Assembly (NCBI GenBank): GCA_002633025.1
Contig: NMRB01001481.1
Coordinates: 9,871-73,870 of the forward strand
Reading direction: 5' to 3'
DNA length: 64,000 bases
DNA from: Notospermus geniculatus
Taxonomy: Eukaryota > Nemertea > Pilidiophora > Heteronemertea > Lineidae
In this document: positions 23,701 through 36,100 of the stretch, piece by piece
Numbering within the stretch: the stretch's first letter is position 1
Layout: each line of letters starts with the position of its first letter
Position numbers and translations under genes: made by a program
Notes under the pieces: model-generated
Databases searched by the model: none
What the model saw: the letters and a program-made list of their open reading frames with translations, nothing else
Told to the model about the DNA's origin: nothing

Positions 23701-23770
23701 GGGATTCGAACCCGGAACTTGCCGCTTGCTGAGCTGACGTGATATCCACTACGCCATCAAGTGACCGTTG
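23701..23770 (-). repeat. tRNA-like unit with pol III boxes (minus)
   Basis: On the minus strand TGGCGTAGTGGATATC (A box) and CCGGGTTCGAATCCCGG (T arm with perfect stem) are present. Its 3' end meets the 3' end of the plus-strand unit, so the two converge with no spacer. The acceptor stem is not recoverable. It recurs at 24795-24864. Confidence 0.5.
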
Positions 23771-23991
23771 CCTGTCACAGCTGACGCATTCATAAAGTGA
23801 TTGCAATCAATGACTTTAGGCCAATCATCGAAATCATCAGCTAATACGAAATTGACGACACTCGGGCAGGACAAAGGCCTAGAGAACTAGTATTGTCCAT
23901 CTGCGGGAAACCTATTGTTCACAATCAGCCTGACAAAGGATTTGTGTACCCTTAAACTTACGGGGCTTCGTGAAGCAACCTATAAGGTACC

Positions 23992-24190
23992 TATAGAGGC
24001 CTTGCAATGACGTCATCCTGGCGGCCATGCTGAGGGGCAAGTGGGCAGAGGTGTGAGCTGACCGTGACGTGGCCTGCGTGAAGTGCGCGACGCCAGTGTT
24101 TGACGTAACGTCATTGGGACATTTCGCTGCGCCTCTGCAGTATGTGCCCCCCAACATGGCGGCTTGTGACGTCATTTGCAAGGCCTCTAT
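23992..24190. repeat. CRE/YY1-bearing MITE family B, copy 3
   Basis: The inverted ends are TATAGAGGCCTTGCAATGAC at the left and its counterpart TTTGCAAGGCCTCTAT at the right. Both carry TGACGTCA or a near copy, and the right end carries the YY1-like CAACATGGCGGC. The sequence stops at the contig junction at 24191. The homologous block at 24192-25076 lacks this element at the matching position. Confidence 0.75.
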
Positions 24191-24191
24191 N

Positions 24192-25076
24192 TTTAATGGG
24201 GGAAATCATTCGGCCTCCTCGGCGCAAATAGTGTCACTAGCAGCTGACGCTAGCGTATTAACCAATTCGGCGACCGTAATTAAATTTTATTGGTCTTCCT
24301 CAAAACCGTCTCTAGATGACTTAAGCGCGGATCTCAATTCGTTTATTGTCGCCTTATCAACGGAGAAGATCAATGAGATGATTATTGCGAGGAACATCTG
24401 CTGGTGACAGTAAAAATGACTTAAGGCTTGATATTAGCTTTGGGAAGCGGGAGAGATTTCAAGCATTTCACGTGGAGGGAACGTCGAGGGGGAAATATGT
24501 CCCGAACACTTGCGCTAGGTTTAGTTCAATTAACGCAATAGTTGTTCTAAAGCATCCGTAATAATTTATGCATGTGTTTTGTGTGATGGCGGAGAAAGAC
24601 GTTTTTAATCTCTGTATTAGTCATAAGTGTCAGCGACAGGCACTGGATGGTTTATTTTGGGGATGGTGTAGGAAGTCGGAATCAGTGTAACGAAGTGCTT
24701 ATAGAATGGGATGGGATGTTGGCATAATGGCAACTAATGACTTCTTTGATTTAAAGCATTTTCTGAGGTTTGGGTTTGAATCCCATACGGCCCGGGATTC
24801 GAACCCGGAACTTGCCGCTTGCTGAGCTGACGTGATATCCACTACGCCATCAAGTGACCGTTGCCTGTCACAGCTGACGCATTCATAAAGTGATTGCAAT
24901 CAATGACGTTAGGCCAATCATCGAAATCATCAGCTAATACGAAATTGATGACACTCGGGCAGGACAAAGGCCTAGAGAACTAGTATTGTCCATCTGCGGG
25001 AAACCTATTGTTCACAATCAGCCTGACAAAGGATTTGTGTACCCTTAAACTTACGGGGCTTCATGAAGCAACCTAT
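24192..25076. repeat. Duplicated block I, copy 2
   Basis: It pairs with 23098-23983 with only a few substitutions, for example TGACTTTAGG against TGACGTTAGG. It starts at the contig junction. Confidence 0.9.
24714..24864. repeat. Second copy of the convergent tRNA-like pair
   Basis: This is the allelic or duplicated version of 23620-23770, with both B boxes intact. The plus-strand unit occupies about 24714-24794 and the minus-strand unit about 24795-24864. Confidence 0.5.
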
Positions 25077-25115
25077 TGTTCACCTGCAACCTGTAAAGGA
25101 TTTGCGTACCCCCTT

Positions 25116-25258
25116 AAGCAAGGTTCATTGGCACACGGAATTGGTCCGGTTCAGGTCCGTAAAAAATCTATCAAATGGACTTCAGCGTTGTCGTATCCGG
25201 AAAACTAGGGGCAAACGGACTGGAAACGGATCGGATCCGTGTGCCAATGAACCTTGCT
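25116..25258. repeat. Small MITE, about 143 bp
   Basis: The terminal repeats are AAGCAAGGTTCATTGGCACA at 25116 and an exact inverted copy ending at 25258. TCCGGT and ATCCG blocks extend the arms. No coding potential of its own. Confidence 0.82.
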
Positions 25259-25259
25259 T

Positions 25260-27712
25260 TAAAGTTACGGGGGCTTTGTGAATAAGGTCCCATGGATGCC
25301 ATTCCTTTGCTTACTTCATGTCACGAAGATTTTCGTGAAATGTAGACAACGATACGTCTGCCTCACCCTGTACCCTTGTTCCTTTTTGCTTATATCACCT
25401 CAAAGCAGCCCCACTAAAAGCTCTCTCACCTCTTCTCGCCATAATGATGACAGGGAATGGGTTATTAGACTTGTCAAACGCAGCCCTAGTAAGGTGATGA
25501 ATCCCTTGTGTAGAATCGATAATTGCTAATAACTTGTGATCAGTGACTTGCCTCTAGTACGGTAGCCTTTACATATCACGTTTAAGTGCTTGCTAGCTTG
25601 GCATATTTGTTTTTATCTATTAGTGCCCCCAGTTCACGGTCTTGGTCATACTCTGCTAAGCAGAGCACAGAGGAATAAGAAAAAGGATTGTCAAAAACGT
25701 GTTCATCATGTTAAATCGTCAGTATCGCTGCTACCATTGCAATACATGAATATCTATATAATAATGCTGGAAGTCGGCTCCATAAAGTCACACTTAGAAG
25801 ATTTGGTTTGCCTCGAAATTCGGCATGGTAATAGAGGATACCATATCCTGATGCAACGGGTGGTTTAATTTGCGAAGAGGACTTTGTTCTGGTTGCAATT
25901 TTACTTTTTTTAACGGTGTTGTTCGATTGCTTTATAAATTCTCCCTACCGCAAAACGTGTGCACCAATTCCAGCCGTGCCGCCCATTCCACCCTCGGCCC
26001 AACTCAGAATCGCCGATTGCCACGGGTTCTTGCTAGTGTATACTACTCTGTGTATTACTACTCTGTGTATTCGGGGCTTGGACAAGTTTGACAAAGGATG
26101 ACAAGAATTTGATAACAAATACGATAGAAAAAAATATCAATAAGGGTTTGTTTAATTGGGTTTCGGACAAAAGAAAATTGTAAGGCATCCATGAGTTCGT
26201 GTGACATGTGTGAAACTAGTGAATGGTTTTGAATGACATTACTGACCACAGCTGTGGACAGACCGAGAGCTCATTCACCACTAACGATAGTTAACCTTCA
26301 TACATACATGAATTCGAGGATTCCCCGAAGAATATGGGTAGATTTTTCCAAATCAAAATACATGTATTTTCTTGTTTACGCAATTTTTACTGTTATCCGA
26401 CTTCTGTGTCTCTCTAGACTCAATTTAAACACTTGAAATGATGCAAATCATGTATTTTCGTTCCCGTGGCTTTATAAACACACACAACTACATTGTTTCC
26501 AACATAATTACCGCGTAATGACATAACAGTGGCGGATCCTACAGAGCGGAAGTGATGCAAGAACAATCGCGCCACGTGACCCACCATCATCCAATAAAAA
26601 CTTACAAGCCCATGATTGGTACTGTCACCTGTTGATGTTTCCGCTCGGGTAGCGTCGAATGGTGGGCCCGATCCTCGCGGGGTCGGTTCAACCTCCAAGG
26701 TCAGGCAACACGACATTCCATTCTTCCTTAAGAAAACCTGTTGTCATTCGCTAGAAAGATTTGAAGGACAAAGTAACGTCAGCGCTATTACCGTTGCTTC
26801 AGTCTATCATTAAACTCAAAGTAATTAGCGAAACGTCTAATAGACTCGTTAGATACAAGGCCGTGAATATACAGCAGCCCAGTAGGAAGTAACCGGAGTT
26901 ATATAGCTTTGTATGGTCCCTAGGGGAAGCCGAACGCTGCATTATCTTTTTCACAAATTTGGTGCGAATTGTGGTGATTTGTTGAAATGATTTTCATGCT
27001 TATTCGATTGTGGCTAATTGTTTACGAATGATGTATAACAGAAACGTTTGTGTAAGGCGTCCTGATTGGTGTTCGTTAGGGCTCATTACAAGATATTAAA
27101 AGGGTTTCTTTTTGACTTGTTACCAAGGTCACCAAATCAACAACACCTGGAGAACATTATTTATCTCTTTTTACCATTGATTCTTCTGATTTTTCTATTC
27201 TTTACTGGAAATATTGAGTTCTGTGATAAGAATAGAGTTATGTTATGAATACACACAAAATGGGCCATGGGAAAATCAGTCAATATTGGTTCGTAACAGG
27301 CAGTTTTGAGCACTGGTTTTAAAGTCTTGTTCATTTCTTCGTCGTTTGTCAATTTCTGACTTCCATCAGATCAACAGCCTGTTTGCCTAAGAGATTACTT
27401 GCTTGGCAATAGACAATGCCCTGAAATGAAAAAGAACCTTAGAGCGATTTCGAGATTGGGCCTTCACATTTGTGCTGATTGGTGGAAACAAGGCAATGGA
27501 CCTCCATCTTATACTGTAATCCCTAGAAAAAAAGACCCAAATGAAAATTCCCACCATCTGCTTTTCGCTCTTTTTGGTACAGTTCATATTCTCAACAAAT
27601 TTAAAATGTTTTCGTAACCAATTAACACGTCGGTAAATGTTAAATTGCCCGGGGCAAGAGTTCAACTCTGTGGAGACTTCCTACAGAGCTGCAAAACGAC
27701 ATGAACGAGGCG
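25260..27712. other. Intergenic, no recognised gene
   Basis: Open frames are under 100 codons and match nothing known. A 15-bp tandem duplication (TACTACTCTGTGTAT) lies near 26040-26070. No other structure was seen. Confidence 0.6.
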
Positions 27713-29139
27713 TTAACCCTTTCCATGCTGAGTTTTTTTGTCATTTCCGGTAAGGGTTTTACTAATTATTTTTGGTCATTTTTTACCATTGTTTTGATTT
27801 CACCTGTAAAATCATTATTCCACCACCTATGAAGATGAAATTTGTACCAGGAGCCAGGGAATTGCCTAAGGATTCTGAAAAAAATAAGTTTCATACTATC
27901 TGGGGGGGTTGATAATTAATTCTTTTCCCCTTTTTCCACTTTTCCGCTTTTTCCGCGATGAAAAAATACCTCGAAATTCATGAATAGGGCTCTTTGAAAA
28001 ATAGAAACCCACAAATTGGAGAGATTTTGAGGCTATATTAGTAAAATAGGGGCATTTATCCACATTTAGCAGTTGGTTTTAGTCAGATAGGGGCAGAGAT
28101 ACAACTGTGGGGCTCATTTGAAGCTCATGCCTATTTTGTGGCTTTTCGAATGTGACTTGGCCCAAAGTCTGCTGTAGTTGCATTATCCCAAGTCCCAATG
28201 TCAGTAGCCACATTATTAGCCCCTTCTATCACGGCCCTGCCTGTTTCCAGCACCATTACTAGTGATAGCACTGCGTAAACCACATTTCCCGCCTCTTTCA
28301 ACACCGCATGGCCTGCCCAGACGATAGACGGCTCTGCCACGCCATNCCTTGAGTCGTGTTCTGTATATTAAGCTACATTGTCCAACTTCATGTAGGCCTG
28401 CAATCAAACAAAGTTAGAATGTAGAAGTTCCCACACCACGCCGGGTATCTTGGAGTTGGTGTCGTAGGATGTGGCCATATGCTGAAGCCACTCACCCGCT
28501 GGTTCAATCCACACTATAATAGTGTCTTTCTCTCGTCTAATCTAGAGGGGCTGGACCAAGCTGGCATCCCGTAACCATCCTTATTGTCTTTTTATTGAAG
28601 GACGCCAGACAGTTATGAAGACACAAAAAGGGTGGAATATATTGGTGAATAATCAGTGTGACGCACCCTTACGCATCATACCCTGCCCTAATCCATTAAT
28701 CTTGAATTAGGATCACTCATTGTCATTTAGGGGCATATGGTTCACCATTATTGGCCAACGATACTTTTTGTGTATGAAAGATGAATAAACGATTGCTGTA
28801 TTAAGTGAAGTTATGCAGTCAACCCCTCTGGGATCAGTCAACCACTGCATATTGATATCAAATATCAACCACGGGCATTGAATGTGAAAAGGCGAACGTT
28901 CTGGTGAAGAAGACGTTGACAAACTGTGTTTTTTTTGTTCACAGTGGTATTGCTTATGGTAATAACACTTGGTTGGCGATACTTGACGATGCTGTGGACT
29001 CCATTCTAAGGTTATATCAAGAGTTCTTCGCGTTCGCACCCCTCCGTCAACACCGTTTGTGGGAGAAGACGTTGGTCACTCATATCACCAGAACTAGGCC
29101 TAGTGCCTAGCTGAATTCCTTGTACCAAGAGATTCACAC

Positions 29140-29302
29140 CAGTCGAATACAGGTCCAACCAGAACTAGGCCTCAGTCGAATATAGGCCAACCAGAACTAG
29201 GCCTCAGTCGAATATAGGCCATACAGAACTGGGCCTCAGTCGAATATAGAGCAAACCAGAACTCGGCTTCAGTCGAATATAGGCCAACCAGAACTACGTC
29301 TG
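29140..29302. repeat. 32-bp minisatellite, five units
   Basis: The unit starts CAGTCGAATATAGGCCAACC and ends AGAACTAGGCCT. Individual units differ at a few positions. Degenerate half-units continue to about 29460. Confidence 0.88.
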
Positions 29303-30686
29303 TCAGTGCTGTTCCTGGCAGTGCTGTTTTTTGTGCTCTTAGTCAACCAGAACTATTAGGCCTATCAGTGATGTTCATTGCCAACTTCCTTGTACAAGTA
29401 GTCATTGACGCTAGTCGAATAGGCCTATAACCAGAAGTAGGCCTATCTATGATGTTCGTAGCTTGAGCCAGAAGTTAGTGACACAACCCAGAAAGGGTTA
29501 ACCCCACTGCATTCTCACAGTATCCGATATTATACTGTTGTTCCTCTTTATCCACGATAAATTCGTCAATTATAAAGATATGAATAGAAAACACAGGACC
29601 ACATCATTTCCCATTACAAATGACAGGAAGACACCCAAGATTTCGATGAGAAATTGAGATAGACTTGTCTGGTGGTCATAGACCTTCATTCATCTTTGAT
29701 TGTCCTAATATCGTGTTTCTAAGTCCCAGGACAACATCCCCTCCGGCCCCACGGACGTCTGATCTCACTGCAATGTATTTAGGGAGGACAGTTTACACCT
29801 AGTAACGACCACTTGTCCAAGTATGAAAGGAGAAGGTGCGAAAATCGGGAACAAATTCACGTCTTTTGCAACTCTCCAAAACCACGGCACGTTAACGAAA
29901 CCTTATTACAACGCCAACGTGACGTACACCAGCCAATAATCTTCCACCTGGCTGTCGGAGAGTTGATTACTAGGTACAGTTACCGTACAATATTTGCCAT
30001 AACTTGATACCTTTTCTTTCATCTGTTGTCAATGGGCACCCTTTTAAAAGGCAATTAATTCACATCCGGGCATTTGGGTGGCTGCATTGGTCAAAACTCG
30101 AAACCGAATTTCTCGCCATGCACAAAACACCATTGGGAAGCAATCGAAAAGTTTAATTAAGAACCAATTGATAATAATTATGACATCGATGTAAAGGGTG
30201 ATAAGGTGGAATTCGACAAGTCTCGCGAAATGGGATCTCAAGATTGGTAACCCTCCGGGGCAACCTTCCCTGACTCACAGGTCCCAAACTTCCTTAATTG
30301 TTAAGGGAGTGTCTCTTTGGCCAGCATCGGCTGCACTATTCATACACCGAAGGCGGTGTTTATGGAAGATGTCAGATCGTTTTCACTCTATTGTCAGACG
30401 ATGTATCAAGTTTCGGGGAGAAGCCTTATCGCTGGACGACACCGTCTATTCTGATTCGGACACCGAATTCACGGGAAAACCTCACTACTCAGGCTCCCAA
30501 CGCTCTGCAGTTGAAATTATAACCAAAGTATTCGATTCCTCTGTTGCCATCCCGTCTTTTGAACCCTGAAAGGCTGCGTCGCCTGGCTTGGTGAGTTTCC
30601 CATCCGGCGACTGAATATACCGTACTTTCAAATCAGTGAGATCAGTTTATGAACATGAAGTTGACACCCTTTGAAATTGACACAAG

Positions 30687-30847
30687 ATACAGAAAAGCAA
30701 AAAATTGACACACAAAATGATAATAAGCAAGAAGTCAATCTCCAGAATTCACGAATTTTCGACCCCAACCGGGGTCTTTTTCAAGTGGAACTTTACAATC
30801 TGAAACTCTAGAGAAGACTGAGTTGACACAAGGTATTGTTGACACAA
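30687..30847 (-). mobile_element. 161-bp retroelement-like insertion with 14-bp target duplication (family C, copy 2)
   Basis: GAAATTGACACAAG stands at 30673-30686 and again at 30848-30861 and flanks sequence missing from the duplicate block, whose single copy of the motif is at 35513-35526. Long target duplications are typical of target-primed retrotransposition. On the minus strand the insert contains a perfect hairpin GACCCC-GGTT-GGGGTC (30776-30761) followed by GAAAATTCG, the same as at 11294-11279. No coding sequence is present, so it is short and presumably 5'-truncated or non-autonomous. Confidence 0.75.
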
Positions 30848-32270
30848 GAAATTGACACAAGGTATTGTTCGAGTTTTCATACAGGTGTGGCAGTTACAAT
30901 ACCTGAGCTGGACTTCATGAACGTGAAATTTAAAGGCCTGCCAATATTCAAATCTATTAATATTCTTCCCATGAAATCGATTGAGCAGAATCAATGACTT
31001 TGACGCCCGGTAGTGTTCCGACTACAAGTAGGTAAGTTCGACTCCTTACCACAATAAAAGTCAATGATTACTCGACGATAGGTGTTAATAACCGTGGGGA
31101 ATTAATACATTTGATTTTCACATAACCGATCAACTATCGACATGACTTCGTCAATGATACAACCGCCACTTCAACTTGAGGAGTTTGTTGGAAAGATTAA
31201 AACTTTGTAAAACATTAACTTCTTCTAACTCAAGTCCATGTTGACAACAAGACCCTGACCCATTTTTGACTACTTGGTGATTTGATCGTGGGTGTCTCCA
31301 AATTGTGACTTTCACATGTCGGTTATAGGGTCTTGTAATGAGGTCAATCATGGAGGTAGATGACATAAATAAAGGTAAATATCAACAAGATAACCGTTCT
31401 TCCGTCATATTTCCAAAAACTCATATCGTGGGTTATCCCAGTTTTAAACTTTCGCATCGTCAGTTCTTGCAAGCACCATTACAAGGGGTGAAACACTTCA
31501 CTCCAGTGTCAAGTGACTCAGAAGTGTAATGCAAACAATGAACAATGGTGTTAGACTTTATAAGATCGGTTATTAGTTACTTTTTAATGTAAGGACCACT
31601 TTTAAAACAAATACTCCCACAGTTTACTATAAAATCATATTTACTCTCTTCTAACGCGACAGCAATAGGTCATTGATCTTTGGCGATCGTGTTTTCGACA
31701 AAAGCCTAGTTCAGAATTGAAGTGTCGTTGTTGATGCTTATGACAAGTTTCAAACTTTTAACATCCTCATTCAATTTTTTTCAGAGTTCATTTTTTTCTG
31801 AGCATACAACATAACTGTTCTGCTCAGATGCAACTTTTGATTCCTTGTGGCCGAGCACGCGTTCCTTGATTACGCATCACGTCACAAAAAGATGTTCATT
31901 AAACAAAAAATGAAAGAAAAAATGGGTGAAATTATCAAAATCTGTTTTCAAGGCATCTTCAATAAACATCGACATCATACCGTTACCGTGAGTGCATTGT
32001 GTAGAACTACGTCGTGTAACTAACTCCATGTTGAATTCATTATGACGCTCGCCAAACCATCAAGAGTTCATCAACGCCAATTTCACATTTCGATTCAACA
32101 TTTCTAATTTTCGTTGAAATTAAAACGCACGTCATGAATACTGCTAATTGTATTTGCGAAGACGGGGCGGGTTATTTCTCCCTGGTAGCCACTGGTTCGC
32201 GACATCGGCCATGCTCGTTTGCGCTCGGTGTTCATACCGTCTCGGCCGATGAGTGACGGGGCGGGCGGGC

Positions 32271-33154
32271 AGTAACTAAAACGGCGAATTTAGTTCGCCA
32301 GCCGTTTTTTTTCGGGTTTTTCCACGGCGAATTAAGTTCGCCAGCCGCATGGAAAGGGTTAAACAGAGTTGTAATCAAGGCACTCTGGGATGCCCTCTTC
32401 AAGGAATCAAAACGAGTGGTAGATTCCTGTCTGAGTATTCAAAATTGTTTGTAACAACTTCAAGAGGTTTGAAGTAGCAACAATCTCGTTTTATTTGAAC
32501 TTGAAAAGTACTTAATACGTTGGTCAGCGTTTTGATGTCAACTGCTACCCCACATGGACACATCCGACGAGTATTGATAGGAGAATCCCTGTCTGGTTTT
32601 AAAAGGTTTTTAATTGAATGGGGATGACTTGTGTTCTATAGTATTCAAATTCATAAACCTTGTGACATTTGTTCATGTTTGTAAAGTTAGAAGAGATTCC
32701 TCTCGTAAAGAACTTGTAGATTGGTTACTGTTATCTATTCCTGATATTAGTCCCCATTCGTCCACCCACTATTGGATGGTAACAGGTAAATTCGAAGCTG
32801 CAGTTTTTGGCATTCACTTGTTGAATAGATGGAATTACATCGAAAATTGGAGAATCGCCATTCTGCCCGTCCCCCCAAAAGCGACCCCTAGCGCGTAGAA
32901 AGTCATTGGAATGAATGGTAGCCCTCAATACAATCCCATGTGCACTCTCAACTGTTATGGTCAGGGTTAGCGACGTAATCCCTCACGCAGGCTTAATCTT
33001 CTTGAAAAATAGTACCGGGGGGGGGGGACTTTTTTCGAGTTCACAGGATATTCAAGGGTCTGAAGTCTGGTTTCAGATTTCCCCTAACGTAGCGACATCG
33101 GGATCTGTAGCAATTCTTGGTGACGCTATCAATGTTTGCAGCGTTGTGATCAGC
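32271..33154. other. Spacer between the two copies of block II
   Basis: The first 92 bp are the piggyBac-like right end. The remainder has a G10 tract at about 33018-33028 and short ORFs (up to 94 codons) with no recognised family. Confidence 0.6.
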
Positions 33155-36100
33155 CCTTGAGTCGTGTTCTGTATATTAAGCTACAATGTCCAACTTCATG
33201 TAGGCCTGCAATCAAACAAAGTTAGAATGTAGAAGTTCCCACACCACGCCGGGTATCTTGGAGTTGGTGTCGTAGGATGTGGCCATATGCTGAAGCCACT
33301 CACCCGCTGGTTCAATCCACACCATAATAGTGTCTTTCTCCCGTCTAATCTAGGTGGGCTGGACCAAGCTGGCATCCCGTAACCATCCTTATTGTCTTTT
33401 TATTGAAGGACGCTAGACAGTTTTGAAGACACAAAAAGGGTGGAATATATTGGTGAATAATCAGTGTGACGCACCCTTACGTATCAAACCCTGCCCTAAT
33501 CCATTTAATCTTCTATTAGGATCAGTCATTGTCATTTAGGGGCATATGGTTCACCATTATTGGCCAACGATACTTTTTGTGTATGAAAGATGAATAAACG
33601 ATTGCTGTATTAAGTGAAGTTATGCAGTCAACCCCTCGGGATCAGTCAACCACTGCATATTGATATCAAATATCAACCACGGGCATTGAATATGAAAAGG
33701 CGAACGTTCTGGTGAAGAAGACGTTGACAAACTGTGTTTTTTTGTTCACAGCGGTATTGCTTATGGTAATAACACTTGGTTGGCGATACTTGACGATGCT
33801 GTGGACTCCATTCTAAGGTTATATCAAGAGTTCTTCGCGTTCGCACCCCTCCGTCAACACCGTTTGTTTGTAGGAGAAGACGTTGGTCACTCATATCACC
33901 AGAACTAGGCCTAGTGCCTAGCTGAATTCCTTGTACCAAGAGATTGACACCAGTCGAATACAGGTCCAACCAGAACTAGGCCTCAGTCGAATATAGGCCA
34001 ACCAGAACTAGGCCTCAGTCGAATATAGGCCAACCAGAACTAGGCCTCAGTAGAATGCAGGCCAAACAGAACTGGGCCTCAGTCGAATATAGAGCAAACC
34101 AGAACTCGGCTTCAGTCGAATATAGGCCAACCAGAACTACGCCTGTCAGTGCGGTTCCTGGCAAACTTTGTTTGTGCTCTTAGTCAACCAGAACTATTAG
34201 GCCTATCAGTGATGTTCATTTCTAACTTCCTTGTGCAAGTAGTCATTGACGCCAGTCGAATATAACTAGAACTAGGTCTATCTATGATGTTCGTAGCTGG
34301 AGCCAGAAGTTAGTGACACAACCCAGAAAGGGTTAACCCCACTGCATTCTCACAGTATCCGATATTATACTGTTGTTCCTCTTTATCCACGATAAATTCG
34401 TCAATTATAAAGATATGAATAGAAAACACAGGACCACATCATTTCCCATTACAAATGACAGGAAGACACCCAAGATTTCGATGAGAAATTGAGATAGACT
34501 TGTCCGGTGGTTATAGACCTTCATTCATCCTTGATTGTCCTATTATCGTGTTTCTAAGTCCCAGGACAACATGCCCTCCGGCCCCACGGACGTCTGATCT
34601 CACTGCAATGTATTTAGGGAGGACAGTTTACACCTAGTAACGACCACTTGTCCAAGTATGAAAGGAGAAGGTGCGAAAACTGGGAACAACTTCACGTCTT
34701 TTGCAACTCTCCAAAACACGGCTCGTTAACGAAACCTTATTACAACGCCAACGTGACGTACACCAGCCAATAATCTTCCACTTGGCTGTCGGAGAGTTGA
34801 TTACTAGGTACAGTTACCGTACAATATTTGCCATAACTTGATACCTTTTCTTTCATCTGTCGTCAATGGGCACCCTTTTAAAAGGCAATTAATTCACATC
34901 CGGGCATTTGGGTGGCTGCATTGGTCAAAACTCGAAACCGAATTTCTCGCCATGCACAAAACACCATTGGGAAGCAATCGAAAAGTTTAATTAAGAACCA
35001 ATTGATAATAATTATGACATCGATGTAAAGGGTGATAAGGTGGAATTCGACAAGTCTCGCGAAATGGGATCTCAAGATTGGTAACCCTCCGGGGCAACCT
35101 TCCCTGACTCACAGGTCCCAAACTTCCTTAATTGTTCAGGGAGTGCCTCTTTGGCCAGCATCGGCTGCACTATTCATACACCGAAGGCGGTGTTTATGGA
35201 AGATGTCAGATCGTTTTCACTCTATTGTCAGACGATGTATCAAGTTTCGGGGAGAAGCCTTATAGCTGGACGACACCATCTATTCTGATTCGGACACCGA
35301 ATTCACGGGAAAACCTCACTACTCAGGCTCCCAACGCTCTCTGTAGTTGAAATTATAACCAAAGTATTTGATTCCTCTGTTGCCATCCCGTCTTTTGAAC
35401 CCTGAAAGACTGCGTCGCCAAGCTAGTATGGGTGAGTTTCCCATCCGGCGACTGAATATACCGTACTTTCAAATCTGTGAGATCAGTTTATGAATATGAA
35501 GTTGACGCCCTTTGAAATTGACACAAGGTATTAGTTCCAGTTTTCATACAGGTGTGGCAGTTACAATACCCTAGCTGGACTTCATGAACGTGAACTTTAA
35601 AGGCCTGCCAATATTCAAATCTATTAATATTCTTCCCATGAAATCGATTGAGCAGAATCAATGACTTTGACGCCTGGTAGTGTTCCGACTACAAGTAGGT
35701 AAGTTCGACTCCTTACCACAATAAAAGTCGATGATTTCTTGACGATAGGTGTTAATAACCGTGGGGAATTAATACATTTGATTTTCACATAACAGATCAA
35801 CTGTCGACATGACTTCGTCAATGATACAACCACCACTTGAGTAGTTTGTTGAAAAGATTAAAACTGTAAAACATTAACTTCGTCTACCTCAAGTCCATGT
35901 TGACAAGAAGACCCTGACCCACTTTTGACTACTTGATCATTTGATCGTGGGTGTCTCCAAATTGTGACTTTCACGTGTCGGTTATATGGTGTTGTAATGA
36001 GGTCAATCATGGAGGTAGATGACATATAAATAAAGGTAAATATCAACAACATCACCGTTCTTCCGTCATATTTCCAAAAACTCATATCGTGGGTTATCCC

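Larger units (their letters stand above)
23098..23983. repeat. Duplicated block I, copy 1 (upstream of Dbx)
   Basis: It is near-identical to 24192-25076. The second copy begins exactly after the undetermined base at 24191. Copies diverge after AACCTAT, where copy 1 is followed by the MITE at 23992-24190 and copy 2 by unrelated sequence. This is best read as the overlapping ends of two haplotype contigs. Confidence 0.9.
28347..32270. repeat. Duplicated block II, copy 1 (3.9 kb)
   Basis: It is near-identical to 33155-36931. It starts at the base after the contig junction (28346) and ends at GCGGGCGGGC, after which the two copies have unrelated sequence. It contains a minisatellite of five units and a 161-bp insertion absent from copy 2. 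No gene was recognised. The paired ORFs at 30198-30569 and 35032-35265 differ by a frame-breaking change, so they are not under coding constraint. Confidence 0.92.
27713..32362. mobile_element. Possible non-autonomous piggyBac-like element ends
   Basis: TTAACCCTTTCCATGC at 27713-27728 is repeated exactly inverted at 32347-32362, so both ends carry TTAA, the piggyBac target site, followed by CCCTTT as in many piggyBac termini. Just inside the right end are two palindromic subterminal repeats (GGCGAATTTAGTTCGCC at 32283 and GGCGAATTAAGTTCGCC at 32327). No transposase ORF is present, and the span crosses a contig junction at 28346, so the two ends may not belong together. Confidence 0.4.

Noticed and set aside
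23606-23806. 66-codon minus-strand ORF identical at 24699-24899
   Set aside because: The identity reflects the duplicated block, and the frame runs through the two tRNA-like units.
28131-28345. Gly/Ala/Val-rich minus-strand frame that might be a gene fragment
   Set aside because: It is cut by the contig junction, has no recognised family, and lies inside the span bounded by piggyBac-like ends.
28440-28530. Possible tRNA gene (B-box-like TGGTTCAATCCAC)
   Set aside because: No D arm or acceptor stem could be drawn, so only a B-box-like string remains.
30198-30569. 123-codon ORF with a partial counterpart at 35032-35265
   Set aside because: The second copy has a premature stop (TATCGC to TATAGC), and both copies carry small indels. 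There is no evidence of selection on the frame.
29140-34144. Regularly spaced repeats as a CRISPR-like array
   Set aside because: The 32-bp units are directly contiguous with no unique spacers, in an animal genome; it is a minisatellite.
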